Of a stretch of DNA of 58,170 nt, positions 42,801 through 54,725 are shown piece after piece. The number at the start of each line of letters is the position of its first letter. Within the stretch, counting starts at the first letter, position 1. A program made the translations under genes and the position numbers. The notes under the pieces were generated by a model. The model worked only from the letters and a program-made list of their open reading frames with translations. It was not told the DNA's origin and ran no database searches. Source of the stretch: Apostichopus parvimensis (taxonomy: Eukaryota; Echinodermata; Holothuroidea; Aspidochirotida; Stichopodidae); the NCBI GenBank assembly GCA_000934455.1, contig KN882318.1, positions 195,365 through 253,534 on the forward strand. Reading direction: 5' to 3'.

Positions 42801-45513
42801 GGAATCAGACTCTTCTAATACCATTGACCCATTTTGAAGTCATGACTGTGTCAAATAATCATTTTAATTGTAATGCTCTTTCTTCCTGTTTCGTTTATTC
42901 ACCTTTGCGTATGACTTTAGTGCTACAAATATATATATCTTTGCTTCTAAGTTACTTTCTTATTTATATACAAACATTTTTTTTGTTTATCTTTGTGTCC
43001 TTTTTTTCTATTTTTTACCCCCATTGAAACTTATAGTCTGTCCTGTTAAAGTTCATTATAGCCTGATGCTGATATCAGATTGGTTGGGTAGAGGGGGGGG
43101 TGGGGGAATTGGGTTTGACAAGGTTGGGGGAGGAAGAGGGTTTTATTTCTTTTATCTCCTTAGTGTAAACCACAATTTGCAAATTATCCCTGAGTTTGTA
43201 ATAAGATATAATGCCAGATAAGTATCTATCACTAAACTGTCAACACGCTGGAATTTAGTTAAAACTTTGTTCTATCAACTTTAATTCGTGGCGCGACATT
43301 GCAACAGATCATGTCAAGCAGTCTCCACTTGTTGAGAATATTTGGCGGCGTTGTCGTGGTAACAGATGGGGAACACTTTGCAAGTCTTAACCTGTTTGTG
43401 AAGTTTATGATGAAAGAGGATATATTTTGAGACTTGAAATATATATCCAGTGAATTGCTTACGGAGAGACTCGTCTTTCAAAGAGAGTACATTATATGGT
43501 TTGCCCAGGGAACAAAAATATAATAAAAAGAAATATAACTGCAAAAATGTTTGTAGTTTATGAACTGACGAACTGCAAAATTATTGCATATTAAAATGTT
43601 TATTACTGTTAGTATCTCCTTTTATACATAGTGCTGCCTTTTATCTCCAACTTTTGCTAATATTAGTTTGCCTTAAAAATATTTGTATCAGGTATTTCCT
43701 CCATTTCCATGCCTAGATTTTGCAATATTAAACCACTTGCTTATGAAACTTTCTAGTGCATTTTGTTTTCTACTGGCACATGGCAAAATATACTGGCATT
43801 AACAAGTAAATGACCAGAATTTTGAGGACTTGGAAATCCAAAAACGTCTGTGAATGGAGGCAGACTTCTCCTCCCATGCAGTCGCCATTAACATAATTTG
43901 GATCTCATATCATTAATGTTTTAGGCCTGTTTGAAAGTCATGTTTTGGACGATTTTTTCCAGGGCCCAGATAGGATCTCTCCGCCACATTTTTGTCCTTT
44001 GCATTGAGCTGATAGTAAGCAGCATACTAATACACTCAATGTATGGAGAAGGTTCAGCCTAGGTTTTTCTATCGTTAGTCAGGTTACTATTGGTTTCAAC
44101 ATGTATATCTTTAATTAAACAATCAAAACTGTGTTTCCTCCCTGTAAATGTGTGGGACAGCATTGTAACCATGGGATCAGTTAGTTTTGGTTCCGGTTTG
44201 TTTTAACCCCCCCGAAATTTTACCTTTTTTCAATTGGAAACTTTTTCCCAAAAAAACATGATTGAAAAATTCACTTTTAGTTTAATTCAAAGTTTGCTGT
44301 ATGTTAATCCTGCAGCATGTAATTTTTTTATTCTTTATAGAAATGGATTGTTATGTATAATATAATCTAGCATATAACTGGGAGATTAAACCATGAAAAT
44401 TGACACATATTCCTGTCAATTTTTATGGTCTCCTGAGACGTCGCCTATAGGTTGCCATGATCAAACACGCATTCTCCACAGAAGTGTCAACAGCACTCTT
44501 CCTTTCCAAGGTTGCAGTAATGGATAACACAGGATCCAAACCCCCGATCTGTAGCGCAACGTGTCAGTTTTCAAGCAGGTTCAAAAAGTAGGCTGGGCAG
44601 ATTTTCAACACAATTTTGCAATCAAATGTAATGATGTGCTATTTTTTATCATTTTCATGTCTGTTGATGCACACACACATGCATTGTCTGAAATCATGCT
44701 GTGGAGTCGATATAAATATATAAATGCTCAGAGACTAAAGTAAGAGTGAACCGTATTACGTATGTTATATTTTTAAGGTGTGGCTCAGCTATCGTATTAT
44801 ATTTTAATAAACGTGTAATTATAAATGAAGATGGCGGAATGGCATCAATTAACTGTGCTCGCCACAGCTTCTTATCGGTTTACAAGTGTAAAAGTAAACA
44901 CTATCGACTAGAAATGATGGATTTGATCAGTCGCGTGCATCGAAAATAATGGTCCTATTGCGTGTGTATTCTTATTGACATTTCTGAATGACCTTTTCAT
45001 GTTCATGTTATATATATGCAGCTTTATATCGGCTTAATTAATAACTTGAAGCAAAATGAAACAACAGTCTAGGCCAAACTGTGTACAAATCCATATTATA
45101 GTTCTGTAAACGTTGATCAATCAAATCCTTACAAAACAGCTTTGTTCTTTCGACCTTAATCGGAAATGTAATAAAACTTCCATGGAGTCTTACAGAGGAA
45201 GCTCTTGAAAGTAAAAACTGTATCTAGATGTAAGTGAAATATTATCGTGACACGAAACCTTGCATCATTTGCTATGAAGGGGGAAAGGGTGGGGAAGGTG
45301 GGGGAGGGGTGGCTGAGGGAAGCTGGGCTATATGACAATGCATTTTTCTCCTAGATTCAATCTATGCAAGAAACAACTGCTTAATTAATTTAAGGATGCT
45401 TTTAGCAGATTTGCAATTTGTTCATGCAAGATTTAAATTAAAGTTTCGATGTGACTTTGAAGGCTTTAAATGTGGTACAAATTGTCTAGAGAATTAATTG
45501 TATTGAGAATGAA
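42801..45513. other. Gene-free DNA
   Basis: No gene was recognised. A G-rich patch lies at about 43092-43140. The segment at 43743-43810 resembles 4845-4925 (possible old repeat, copy B). A G-rich patch at about 45278-45315 precedes the TGTAT array. Small frames at 44561-44949 show no domain. Confidence 0.45.
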
Positions 45514-45798
45514 ATTGAATTGTGTTGTATTGTAATGTATTGTATTGTATTGCATTGCATTGTATTGTATTTTATTGTATTGTATTGTGTTGTATTGTAA
45601 TGTAATGTATTGTGTTGTATTGTGTTGTATTGTATTGTGTTATGTTGTATTGTGTTGTATTGTGTTGTATTGTATTGTAATGTAATGTTTTTTATTGTAT
45701 TGTAATGTATTGTATTGGATTGTAATGTATTGTATTGTATTGTATTGTATTGCATTGTATTGTAATGTATTGTATTAGTAATGTATTGTATTAATGAA
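45514..45798. repeat. TGTAT pentanucleotide satellite, about 285 bp
   Basis: Around 55 copies of TGTAT with TGTGT, TGTAA and TGCAT variants form the array. It is flanked by two identical direct copies of ATTGTATTGAGAATGA (45497-45512 and 45799-45814). The minus-strand frame of repeated Gln-Tyr-Asn-Thr is an artefact of the repeat. Confidence 0.95.
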
Positions 45799-45814
45799 AT
45801 TGTATTGAGAATGA

Positions 45815-46303
45815 CTTAATTGTTTGGGTTGCACGTACCACTGCAGGTTGTTGCCCTGTGACTTAATACCTACAACCTGATTCTACCCTCACTTATAATC
45901 CTCCCTAGAAAGAGGCAGCTTAGGTTACACGACATAAGTCTGATCTAAAGTCCTCCTTCATCAATATATGCCACTGCTCACAGATGAAAAGGTGGATATG
46001 TTACCATCATCTGGTAAGCAATGTGCCTCAAAGTACACCTCAAATTTCATCTGAATTTAAATTTTAATATTTTGATGGAAAAGGTTTGGAGCATCCATCA
46101 AAATGTTCCATATCCTTAAAATATTCCTTTCCCCCCCCCCCCACAAAAAAAAAACAGAAAAAGAAAATGTGTTTTCTTTGAGAGGCCTAACTTGTAAAGT
46201 TTGAAATAAGATGTTTCTTTGCCTGATGTAGGAGATCTCGCCTCTGAGGATATATCTAGTGACAATGATGGTAATTTTCAAACGGACATGCATTGTAATC
46301 AAA
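45815..46303. other. Gene-free DNA
   Basis: A C12A10 homopolymer pair lies at about 46131-46153. No gene or RNA was recognised. Confidence 0.5.
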
Positions 46304-46521
46304 AGGAGTGTTAGCTCAGTGGTTAACGCTGGTGCCTTTCAATAATAAGGTCCCGAGTTCAAGTCACTCAAACATTAATGTATGTCGTCCAGTTACAGAG
46401 TTGTTCGTTAAATATCAATCTAAGAGACTGACTTCGGTCAGCTTGCGACTTTGATAAGCCAATGATGGCTTCTTCACGAGTTCCTGCTTGCAGGAGGATC
46501 TAAAAATACATACATACATAC
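46304..46521 (+). repeat. tRNA-derived SINE, about 218 bp
   Basis: The tRNA head has an excellent A box, TAGCTCAGTGG (46312-46322), and a B box near AGTTCAAGTC (46356-46365), with normal spacing for a tRNA lacking a long variable arm. The body contains a small TCCTGC/GCAGGA hairpin, and the element ends in an (ATAC)n tail at about 46507-46521. It differs in head, body and tail from the SINE at 13772, so it is a separate family. It is not a working tRNA gene, because the acceptor and anticodon stems do not pair. Confidence 0.82.
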
Positions 46522-49500
46522 AAATGACTCCAAACGAATGGGACATGAATATTTCTATTCAATAGAAGTAGGATAATATTAATATACGGTTCCAAACATT
46601 AATGTGCATTAACAGAAAACCAACAAACCGACATATCTATATGGTCCCGTCTATACTGCATCTCCACGAAAGATGGATATACAGGGCTCTATGTAAAGAA
46701 TAATCTCACCAAGATTGACTGCGTTTTTGGGTTATGATTTAATAAACCCGTTATTCAGACGTTTTTATGCTCAGTGACCCCAATTCTCACCTTCGTCATC
46801 TAGGCGACCCTGCAGGGGCGGATATCCTCGCCCCGGGGAAGGGGTCTATATGCAGAGGAGGCATCACCTTTCCATCTCCCCTGTTCCCTTTCCCTGTTCC
46901 CTCTTCCAATATGAGCATTTTTTTATATGATTAAGAATGCTTAGTTGATAAATGCTGTCATATTTTGTAATTTTCTGGCGATCCTCCCCCCAAACATTTT
47001 TGGTGGCCCTAAAAAGAGGATTGATTCCAGCGCCTTCATGATCGCCAATATTAAACCTGACCGATTCTTTCACAAGCCGATATCTTTTGATCTTAAACCA
47101 AAGCAGTTGTGTTACTTGCACTCTTTGGTTCAAATCCATTAATCATGTTGGCATTAATAAAAATTCTTCTTTTTTTTCGTCTCTCGTAAGTTTATTTTCT
47201 TTAAGTTCTGTTACTCCTTGGTTCTAGATGGCTAGTCTTTCTGTAAGTTCTTTATTTGTCTTCTTTACGTTTGTAAATGGAATACATCACTTGTTTGTTG
47301 AAGCAGTCAGGACCCTTCCAGGGCTTCAATCACCTATTGCTGAGTGAACGACAGGCGACCTACAGTATGTGTATACTCGGCCCGGACGCACAATTATAAC
47401 TTTTGTCCATTTCAGAGGGTGATTTGTTCAGCCTAGTTGATTTATGCTGCTCTATCAAACAAATTTATTAATATCTGTGACTAAATTAAGGTGCTTTTGG
47501 GAAAAAGAAAATGATAAAAATGGGGTTGAGAGTCGGCTAGCAATCACTGAACGTTATTTTGTAGTTCATAACGTCTGTTGTGGACTCCACAACTACATTA
47601 TCATCTTGGACAAGTTGAGTTGTCTTTCAAAAAATGTTTTTCTTTTAAAGCTTGGAGCCCCAAAACTAATTCTTTCACGGTCCAAAGGGTATAATATATG
47701 GGTTTTTTTGGTTTATATGGAGTAAAAATATTAAGTTACGTTATGTAAGTGAGTAACAAAATTTAAAAAAAAATAGGAAGAGCTTATTCGGTATGAGGGA
47801 AAAATTTGAAACCTTGATTTAACATCTCTCCAATTAACATTTAGCAAGAGACCTAAATAACAGTCTCATTGTTGCAGATATGTTTTCGAGTGAGACGAAG
47901 GCTTGGTTGTTTATTAATGCTCTGATGTCAAATTTAGATTTAGATATGGTTTCACCTCAAATTGGATGATAAATCTAGACATGGTTACCCAATTGATTCT
48001 TTCATATTTTTCATGGCTTCCTATAAAATCTGGGGCAAGTAGATATCTTTATTAAAAAAAGAAAGAAAATGGAAAAATTTTGCAAATAGCATGATCATAT
48101 TGATCAGTCTTTAGGTTAGATTCAATTATCGTCTCTCTTCAGCTGTTGCAAAAAATTGTCTAACCAATCAGATGCGTTCGGTCCGACTAGATGAGACGAA
48201 CGATTATGGAAAGGAAATAAAAAAATCCATCCAGATCCAGTCTGCGGATTATGAATTAATGTTTCCGTAAAAAAGGTCGTTGCTCAAAACAGGAAAGTAG
48301 AACATGTTGTTGTCATGAATTGGTATGTCATTATGTGGTAAGAATTATAGATGAGTACCACCTTGGGGTTGATGTCTCTTGGCAAACGTAAAGTAACGTT
48401 CATGTTTTCTATTAAGCTCTTATTAAATCATATGGAAAGTCATATATGCAATCTTCACTTTCTGAATCTTGACATAAAAATTGGCAAATTTAAATTCTTC
48501 ACCGGAAAAAAAGTGAGACAAAAAATTCGAGACAACTGGTAATCCATGCTTGACCATCAGAGTTGTCTTTGTCAACCGGGTACTCGATCATAATTTGATG
48601 TGAAATCCTTGATTTAGTGACATTTGAAGAAGTCATGGACGTATCGCAAACTAATTAACATCGATATTGATGACTCTCTGGTTTATTTCTTTCTCGATAT
48701 TTTCCACATATACTCATTTTACTTTTACAAGATGGTGTTCACATGCTTTGTTTTTGTCACATTCGGTACATTTTGATTACCTCCGAGAATGTCACAGGTT
48801 CAGAGCGAAAGTATTCATGACAAGATCTTCCTCCCAGATGTTTATCTGTTTGTTTGAATATTTGAGAACATTTGGCATTTCTGCATTCGCTCAGCGTTCT
48901 CTCTCCCCCCCCCCCCCCCCCACCGCCCCTGCTCATTGCATTGTATTATCTGTGAAATTTAAAGACATTGGTCACCAACCCATACGTCAATGTTAAGGCT
49001 GTTTCAGCAGTGAATTTATTCAATGTCTAAACAAGCAATATATATCCATTTCAAGTTAATCTTGAGACAGAATGGTCAAGGTTTCGTAAATACACTTTTG
49101 GCTTGTCAAAGTGCTTTGATATGAATAACAATATATAAAACTCATTGAAATTTTACATCATCAATAAAGGAACAATGAAGAAGAAACTTCCAAAAACCAA
49201 CAAACTTGGTCGTCCATTGTACCACTTGGGACTTTAAATATAATTAATTGTTCAACTATTGGTCAACATATTGCAAGAATAAAATGTGAAGGACATCTAG
49301 AAGATGCATTCAAGGAAAAATGCAACAAAAATTAATGGTTCTTGTTTATTCTTCGAAAGTTCAGAATGTCACTCAGGCCGCAGATTTTTATGTTTCAATA
49401 TATAATGGTGCAGCTTACTCTATTCATACATTAACTAACCTGTAGGCTCATATGGTGCTGTGATCATAATGGAGTGAAAGACAAAAGCTCGGGTTTGAGG

Positions 49501-52500
49501 TATTAATTAGAAATGTATCATTTATTCATAATTATGTCGTCAATTTATAACGTAGGTCTGTGGCAAAAGTTATGAATTAAATACATGTTTTCGGATTACT
49601 CTTTATGGCTTCCTCAACTGATCGACAACAGTGAAATGATGATTAGGTGCATTACCACAGTTTTTTTTATGCTATCTTATTTGTGCATATTCTTATTCTC
49701 TTTTAGAATCATCGCCCAAAAAATTATATTTTCAACTTGCTTGAAGACGGTTCACTTTGACAGAATTTTCATTTGCTGCTTATTGAAGCATAGCAACACC
49801 CAAAGCATGTAGCAGTAAGGACTTTAATTTCATGACATACCGTCACAGATTTGATGACTTTAAATCTATTGACGTTCTTGTGTTTCTTATTGTCGCAGAT
49901 GATAGTAAGCAGACTCCACTTTTGCAGGTGACCTTACCATAAAATTTGTTGTTTATGCTAGAATTTCACTTCTTGCATAACATGTTATTGTATTCTGTCA
50001 CCATCTGTCAATGGTTATATGAGAAAAGGAGATTTCTGAAGGACATAATGCATTTGTAGAAGCATGCAAGGACTAATGAACAGGATTTTATAACTTGAGG
50101 CTTTGATGTAAAGCTAGCCTAACACACTATTCATATGTTAAAAGTCAAGCCTATATGTAACACATTGTGATATCAGAAAAAAAGTAGAGTGAGACTTGCA
50201 CATAACGGAAAACATTTTGTTAGGAAAATATGCTCACATGTGCCATTTTATTGTCAATTCTTTCAATTATGTAGGCCTACCCTTGCATCTGAAATGTACT
50301 GATATATTGAAAAATGTACAAAATATATATGGAATACATTTGACTTCCTTCATACGATATAGTAAATTGTGAGACTCAAACTAAAAGGCAGCAGAGATCA
50401 ACAGATTGCATTTAGAGAAATAGTGACTTTAAATTTAACTAGATGTCACAAATCCAGTTTAAAGCGCACCGTAACCTCCCTCTTAATGAAAAATGGATTG
50501 ATTGAATCGTAGAAGAAATAGTTAAATAAAATCTCCCAATTAGTCACGTACAGGTTAACTTCTCATCATATCTAAATTGAAAAAAAAAACCAACTTGAAT
50601 TTAATTAATTAGTCATATGAACCTATATATATCACAGAGGCAGCTGGTAGGCACTGCAGCAGTTCAAACCAACATTTTGCAAGTTTTTAGATCTTGTATA
50701 TAAATAGATACTGGATAATATCGTCAAAAACATCCAAAACTAGACAGAAATTTGTCACTTTCTCTTTACCATATCTGATCTTAAAATTTAAAATTTTTTA
50801 AAAATGTAGGGAAATTTTCATCAATTTATTGGTGGCATTGATTTATTTACAATTTGGAGCTGCATAATATCGTTTTCCAAAGTGAAATATTAAATTAATT
50901 GCATACTTAATCTTACTCTGGAGTGATATTATTTACAAAGTAGATGCAGCCAGCCAAAAAATCAAAACCTATTTACCTTATAAGTTAACATTATAAACCA
51001 CATAGTCATTAGTTGATTAGAAATATTCATTCCTGTGTTAGTTGTAAATCATAAGAAATTGTAATCATTATAAAATATTGTCATACCTCTGGATGTATGC
51101 AATCTATGAGAAAAGCAATATTACATAAATTAGAGGCTTACAGATGTACTATGATAAATATATGATAAATGTTTACATTTTGGTCTTGCTGTTTGTGTTT
51201 TGGTTGGAGTGCAATGACCTGGGCATGGTAATCTGTTACAGGCAATATATAGGTTATATGTTTGATCGTTTTGTACACTTTTTTGGTCATCACAGTTCAT
51301 TGTGTAAACTGTTGATTTAAAAAAAAGGTAAAGAGTTGTAAACAACAAATCCAGTTTTAATTTGGAGCATTGGCTTGAAAAAGAAAAAAAAATAATCTCG
51401 TTATTTTGAATAGTACTAAAATATCGAGAGCCTTGTGGATTTGGTAGAAGTAATAAAAACATTTTTAGAATGATTCATTTAATATTAGGAGCAAATGAGG
51501 AAAAGGGTTTTGTTTAACAATCAATTTGGAGGACATTAAATTTTTATTCAAAGATTTATCTATAGAATCTTCGAGGAGTTTGCATCTATAAGAAAAGGTA
51601 CTCTAAAAGGACGAGTTATAAAGCGTTTCAAATTTTGAAGGTATGATGAGGACTTTTATGGGTGACCCACAAATTTTTCCTTCATGTGGTGACCAATGGT
51701 ACAGTGCATCGATTATAGGTATGAGAGGGGGAGGAAGGAGGGGGAGGAAGGAGGGTGGAGGAAGGAGGAAGGAGGGGGGGGGGGAGGAAGACAGCAGAGG
51801 ACTTAGTAACCAATTTTTAGCTAAATTGCTGTGGCGACATCAATCACCCTATTTTTGCCAGATGCATTTGCAAAATACCACCAAATTTTGAGAAAAAAAA
51901 ACAACAAATATATCTTTCCTATACAAACTGCTATGAAGATGCAGGTTTGACCTAAACATGTTGAAAGTTTCCCACATCTCTATTTAGAAATCAAATTTAA
52001 CGGAACTTGAAGTAACAAAGTAGTTTTCAAGCATACCTTATGGTGAGATTTAAATCCATATCAAAGCAGTCGACATTAATGTAAATATTCATATTCATAT
52101 TTCCCTGATACTTCTGTAGACTTGTCAATTTTTTCCTTTCATAACCAGAGACTAATCCAACCCGCAGATATAATTAATATCTCCAAAGGCAGATGCTTCA
52201 AGTGAGAAAACCAACTCAACCCCTCCCCCCCCCCTTCAGATATTTTCCCAAAGACCGTATTATAACTTTGAATCTTTCCATAACAAGAGCTTTTTTATCG
52301 AAGAGCAAATTCGAATGGAGCCGTATTCTGACAGCGTATCTTCGAACCACTTAAAAATTGCCACTCTGTCAATAGGTAGGGTGTCTAGTGCTATGCCTTG
52401 TCTCATATGAGCAGGTATTAAACAGAGTCGAGGTATGTTTACACTAGCAATCATGGCTTCATCCAATTTTTTGGGTCTCGGCGCCGGCAATCTCGCCTTT

Positions 52501-53270
52501 TAATCATCGCCGGTATATTCAAGCAAACTGCTAAATGTGAGCATTTTAATAAAAATTGACGCAACCATAATTGAAACAATCGCAAGAGTGTGAAAGCCTT
52601 TTTTCCTCCGTCGGCTCTCGTTCTTGTTTTTTCTTTTTTTTTATCTTTCGGTAATTCCGTCCCGGTTTGTATCTCGAGTTATTTCTTCTTCCTCATCCTC
52701 CTCCTCGTCGATGTCGTCCTCGCCTCTCGATTCCGTTCTACATCCTCATGTCTCGGGTCGGGTACGCGCCGTTCCTCCAGGTCAGTGAGCAGCGAAGTCC
52801 AAATTTGACGAGAGAAAGAAAGTGATTGCTGTAATGTTTGATTGAATTCATTCGTGGAACGTGTCGAGTATTTGCCTGACTGGCAAACCCCCAAAAAATG
52901 CTAAAATTAGCATGAAAACAGATCTGAGGACATATTGAATGAACGAGAGTATGTGGGCGTCCTTAAAATGTTTTGGCAAATTTGTTTTGTGCTCAGTGAA
53001 GACAAAATTCTAAATAAATAAATATAAAAACCCGAATTGGTTTCATCCCTAAAAGCAGATTGATTTGTTTGCTTGCAATGTAACATCGGTTGCTAGGCGA
53101 CTACATGAGCTTGAAAATCTATTCTGCGTGCAGCTTCTAACAGATTTGTAAGTTTTATGTGACTCTTATAAATGTTTAAAACACTAAGGGTCGTCTGGAG
53201 ATATCAATCAAAAACCTTTCTCCTAGTCTGGAATGTACATTGTATTCACGTAGGGTGTGTAAATATTTCA
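46522..53270. other. Long gene-free stretch
   Basis: No gene was recognised over about 6.7 kb. A C17-type run lies at about 48905-48921. A GGAGGAAGGAGGG purine tract lies at about 51725-51790 and a C10 run near 52224. Frames up to 110 codons (48667-48996 +, 51130-51462 -) have no domain and no convincing splice sites. Background is AT-rich with many A/T runs. Confidence 0.45.
52250..52895. promoter_or_regulatory. CpG-retaining block with a perfect dyad, possible regulatory element
   Basis: CpG-rich complex sequence (GGCGCCGGCAATCTCGCC, CGGGTACGCGCCG, GTCGATGTCGTCCTCG) stands out from its surroundings. At its right edge is a perfect dyad TTTGCC-TGACT-GGCAAA (52871-52887), with NFI-like 5-bp spacing but not the exact NFI consensus. 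The 71-codon minus frame (52679-52894) ends in Arg-rich sequence without a known domain. Regulatory role is inference. Confidence 0.25.
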
Positions 53271-53475
53271 TTAGAGTGTCTGGTCAATCGGGTAAGGCAA
53301 GGTTTGCAGGTTCCAATCCTGGCCATATCTTTACCTTGCGTCCTCGGACAACGCACTGTATCTCCATTGCCTCTCTTCACCCAGGTGTATAAATGGGGGA
53401 CTTGCGAAGTACTGTAACTTGTAAATATAGTTGCCTGCGCCCTGTATGTGACTGCACCCTACTTTTAACATATTT
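53271..53475 (+). repeat. tRNA-derived SINE, third family
   Basis: The B box GGTTCCAATCC (53309-53319) is close to consensus. The A box region TGGTCAATCGGGTAAGG (53281-53297) is degenerate. The body carries CTCCATTGCCTCTCTTCACC and CCCAGGTGTATAAATGGG, a block I recognise as shared by tRNA-SINEs of many marine invertebrates. No clear tail is visible. An 81-codon frame overlapping it (53172-53417) is incidental. Confidence 0.7.
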
Positions 53476-54442
53476 TCATCCTTTGTTTGATCTTTGACAA
53501 TGCCTACAAGACAACAGAAGCTGGATAACATGTTGTCAATCACAATATACTTTCGTTCTCTGTACTTTTATGTACAAGTTACTTTATAAGTTCTTTATTA
53601 TTCAAAACCAACGTTGCTGGAAAAGATGCTGTGGTATTATTATCTTTCTAAGAATTCCTTTTTCGACAATTGAAAACATAGATTATAACATCCCATGGAG
53701 GAACTATAATGGTTTCTGTTACAACAGACCCCCCATGCATCTACCTAATACACACCGTACACTTAATGACCCTATCTCCGTCGGTTTAAGGAAATATCTT
53801 TGTCGTCCTAAAATATTCGATAACTGGTTGTCTTAGCTGGATATCCGTCCTTTTTTTTTCTTTCTGTGTCATATATATATATATCTCGATCAATCTGTCA
53901 TTTGGGAATCGCTCAAAGACTGCACGAAGTTTTGCTAGATTGGCGAGTGAGGACAGCTAGGTCATGTACACTCTCCGTTTAAGTGGAGATGTGCGTTACC
54001 GTAACTATGGAGGAGAGATCTAAATAGGTCAATGGACTGTATATAATCCGGCAGGGATCTTTATGAACATCTCTGCTAGTGTCATATGTTACTAATTGCA
54101 GCTAATGGGCCAAACGTTACCCAAGAAGGCCACTGAGATAGTATTTCCTGTTCGATATTGTGACGTAAGTGACCATAGTGGCCGTGCCACTATTTACAGG
54201 GGTCCTATCAATACGGCGAAAGTAATTGATATTAAAAGTTGGTTACTTTTTAGGCTTTTTCAAATATGCACATTAAATTGGTAGACACAAGTGGAATCGA
54301 GGAATTGGCTTCAGATGGCCTTGTATCCACACCTGCTGACTAGAGGTGTTAATTATAGTTAAAAAGGAAAGAAAGAGTAGTGTGAGTTGAAAGTAGACAG
54401 TCTGATATAGGCAAATATGTCCAGAATATATCCAGAATATTT
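53476..54442. other. Gene-free DNA
   Basis: An (AT)n run lies at about 53870-53884. The 88-codon frame at 53570-53836 (+) has no recognisable domain. No RNA gene was recognised. Confidence 0.45.
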
Positions 54443-54725
54443 TAGTATGAACAAGTATGAACAAGAGTATGAGCTTTGAGTATGAACCAGAGTATGAGCT
54501 GTGAGTATGAACAAGAGTATGAGCTTTGAATATGAACAAGGGTATGGGCTTTGAGTATGAAAAAGAGTATGAGCTGTGACTATGAACAAGAGTAAGAGCT
54601 TTGAGTATGAACATGAGTATGAGCTTGAGTATGAACAAGAGTATGAGCTTTGAGTATGAGCTTTGAGTATGAGCTTTGAGTATGAGCTTTGAGTATGAGC
54701 TTTGAGAATGAAGAAGAGTATGAGA
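54443..54725. repeat. GAGTATGAAC/GAGTATGAGC minisatellite
   Basis: Alternating 12-13 bp units of GAGTATGAACAA and GAGTATGAGCTTT make a composite unit of about 25 bp. On the right (about 54643-54712) the array simplifies to a homogeneous run of the 13-mer GAGTATGAGCTTT. The change from a dimeric to a monomeric repeat suggests later, separate expansion of one half. The minus-strand frames it produces (up to 121 codons, His/Ser/Tyr-rich) are artefacts. Scattered single units continue to about 54860. Confidence 0.92.

Noticed and set aside
45486-45755. Minus-strand frame of repeated Gln-Tyr-Asn-Thr
   Set aside because: Produced by the TGTAT pentanucleotide array.
46304-46376. Possible functional tRNA gene
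   Set aside because: Good A box, but no paired acceptor stem, and the sequence continues into a SINE body with an (ATAC)n tail.
54273-54638. Minus-strand frames of 76 and 121 codons with His/Ser/Tyr repeats
   Set aside because: Produced by the GAGTATGA minisatellite.
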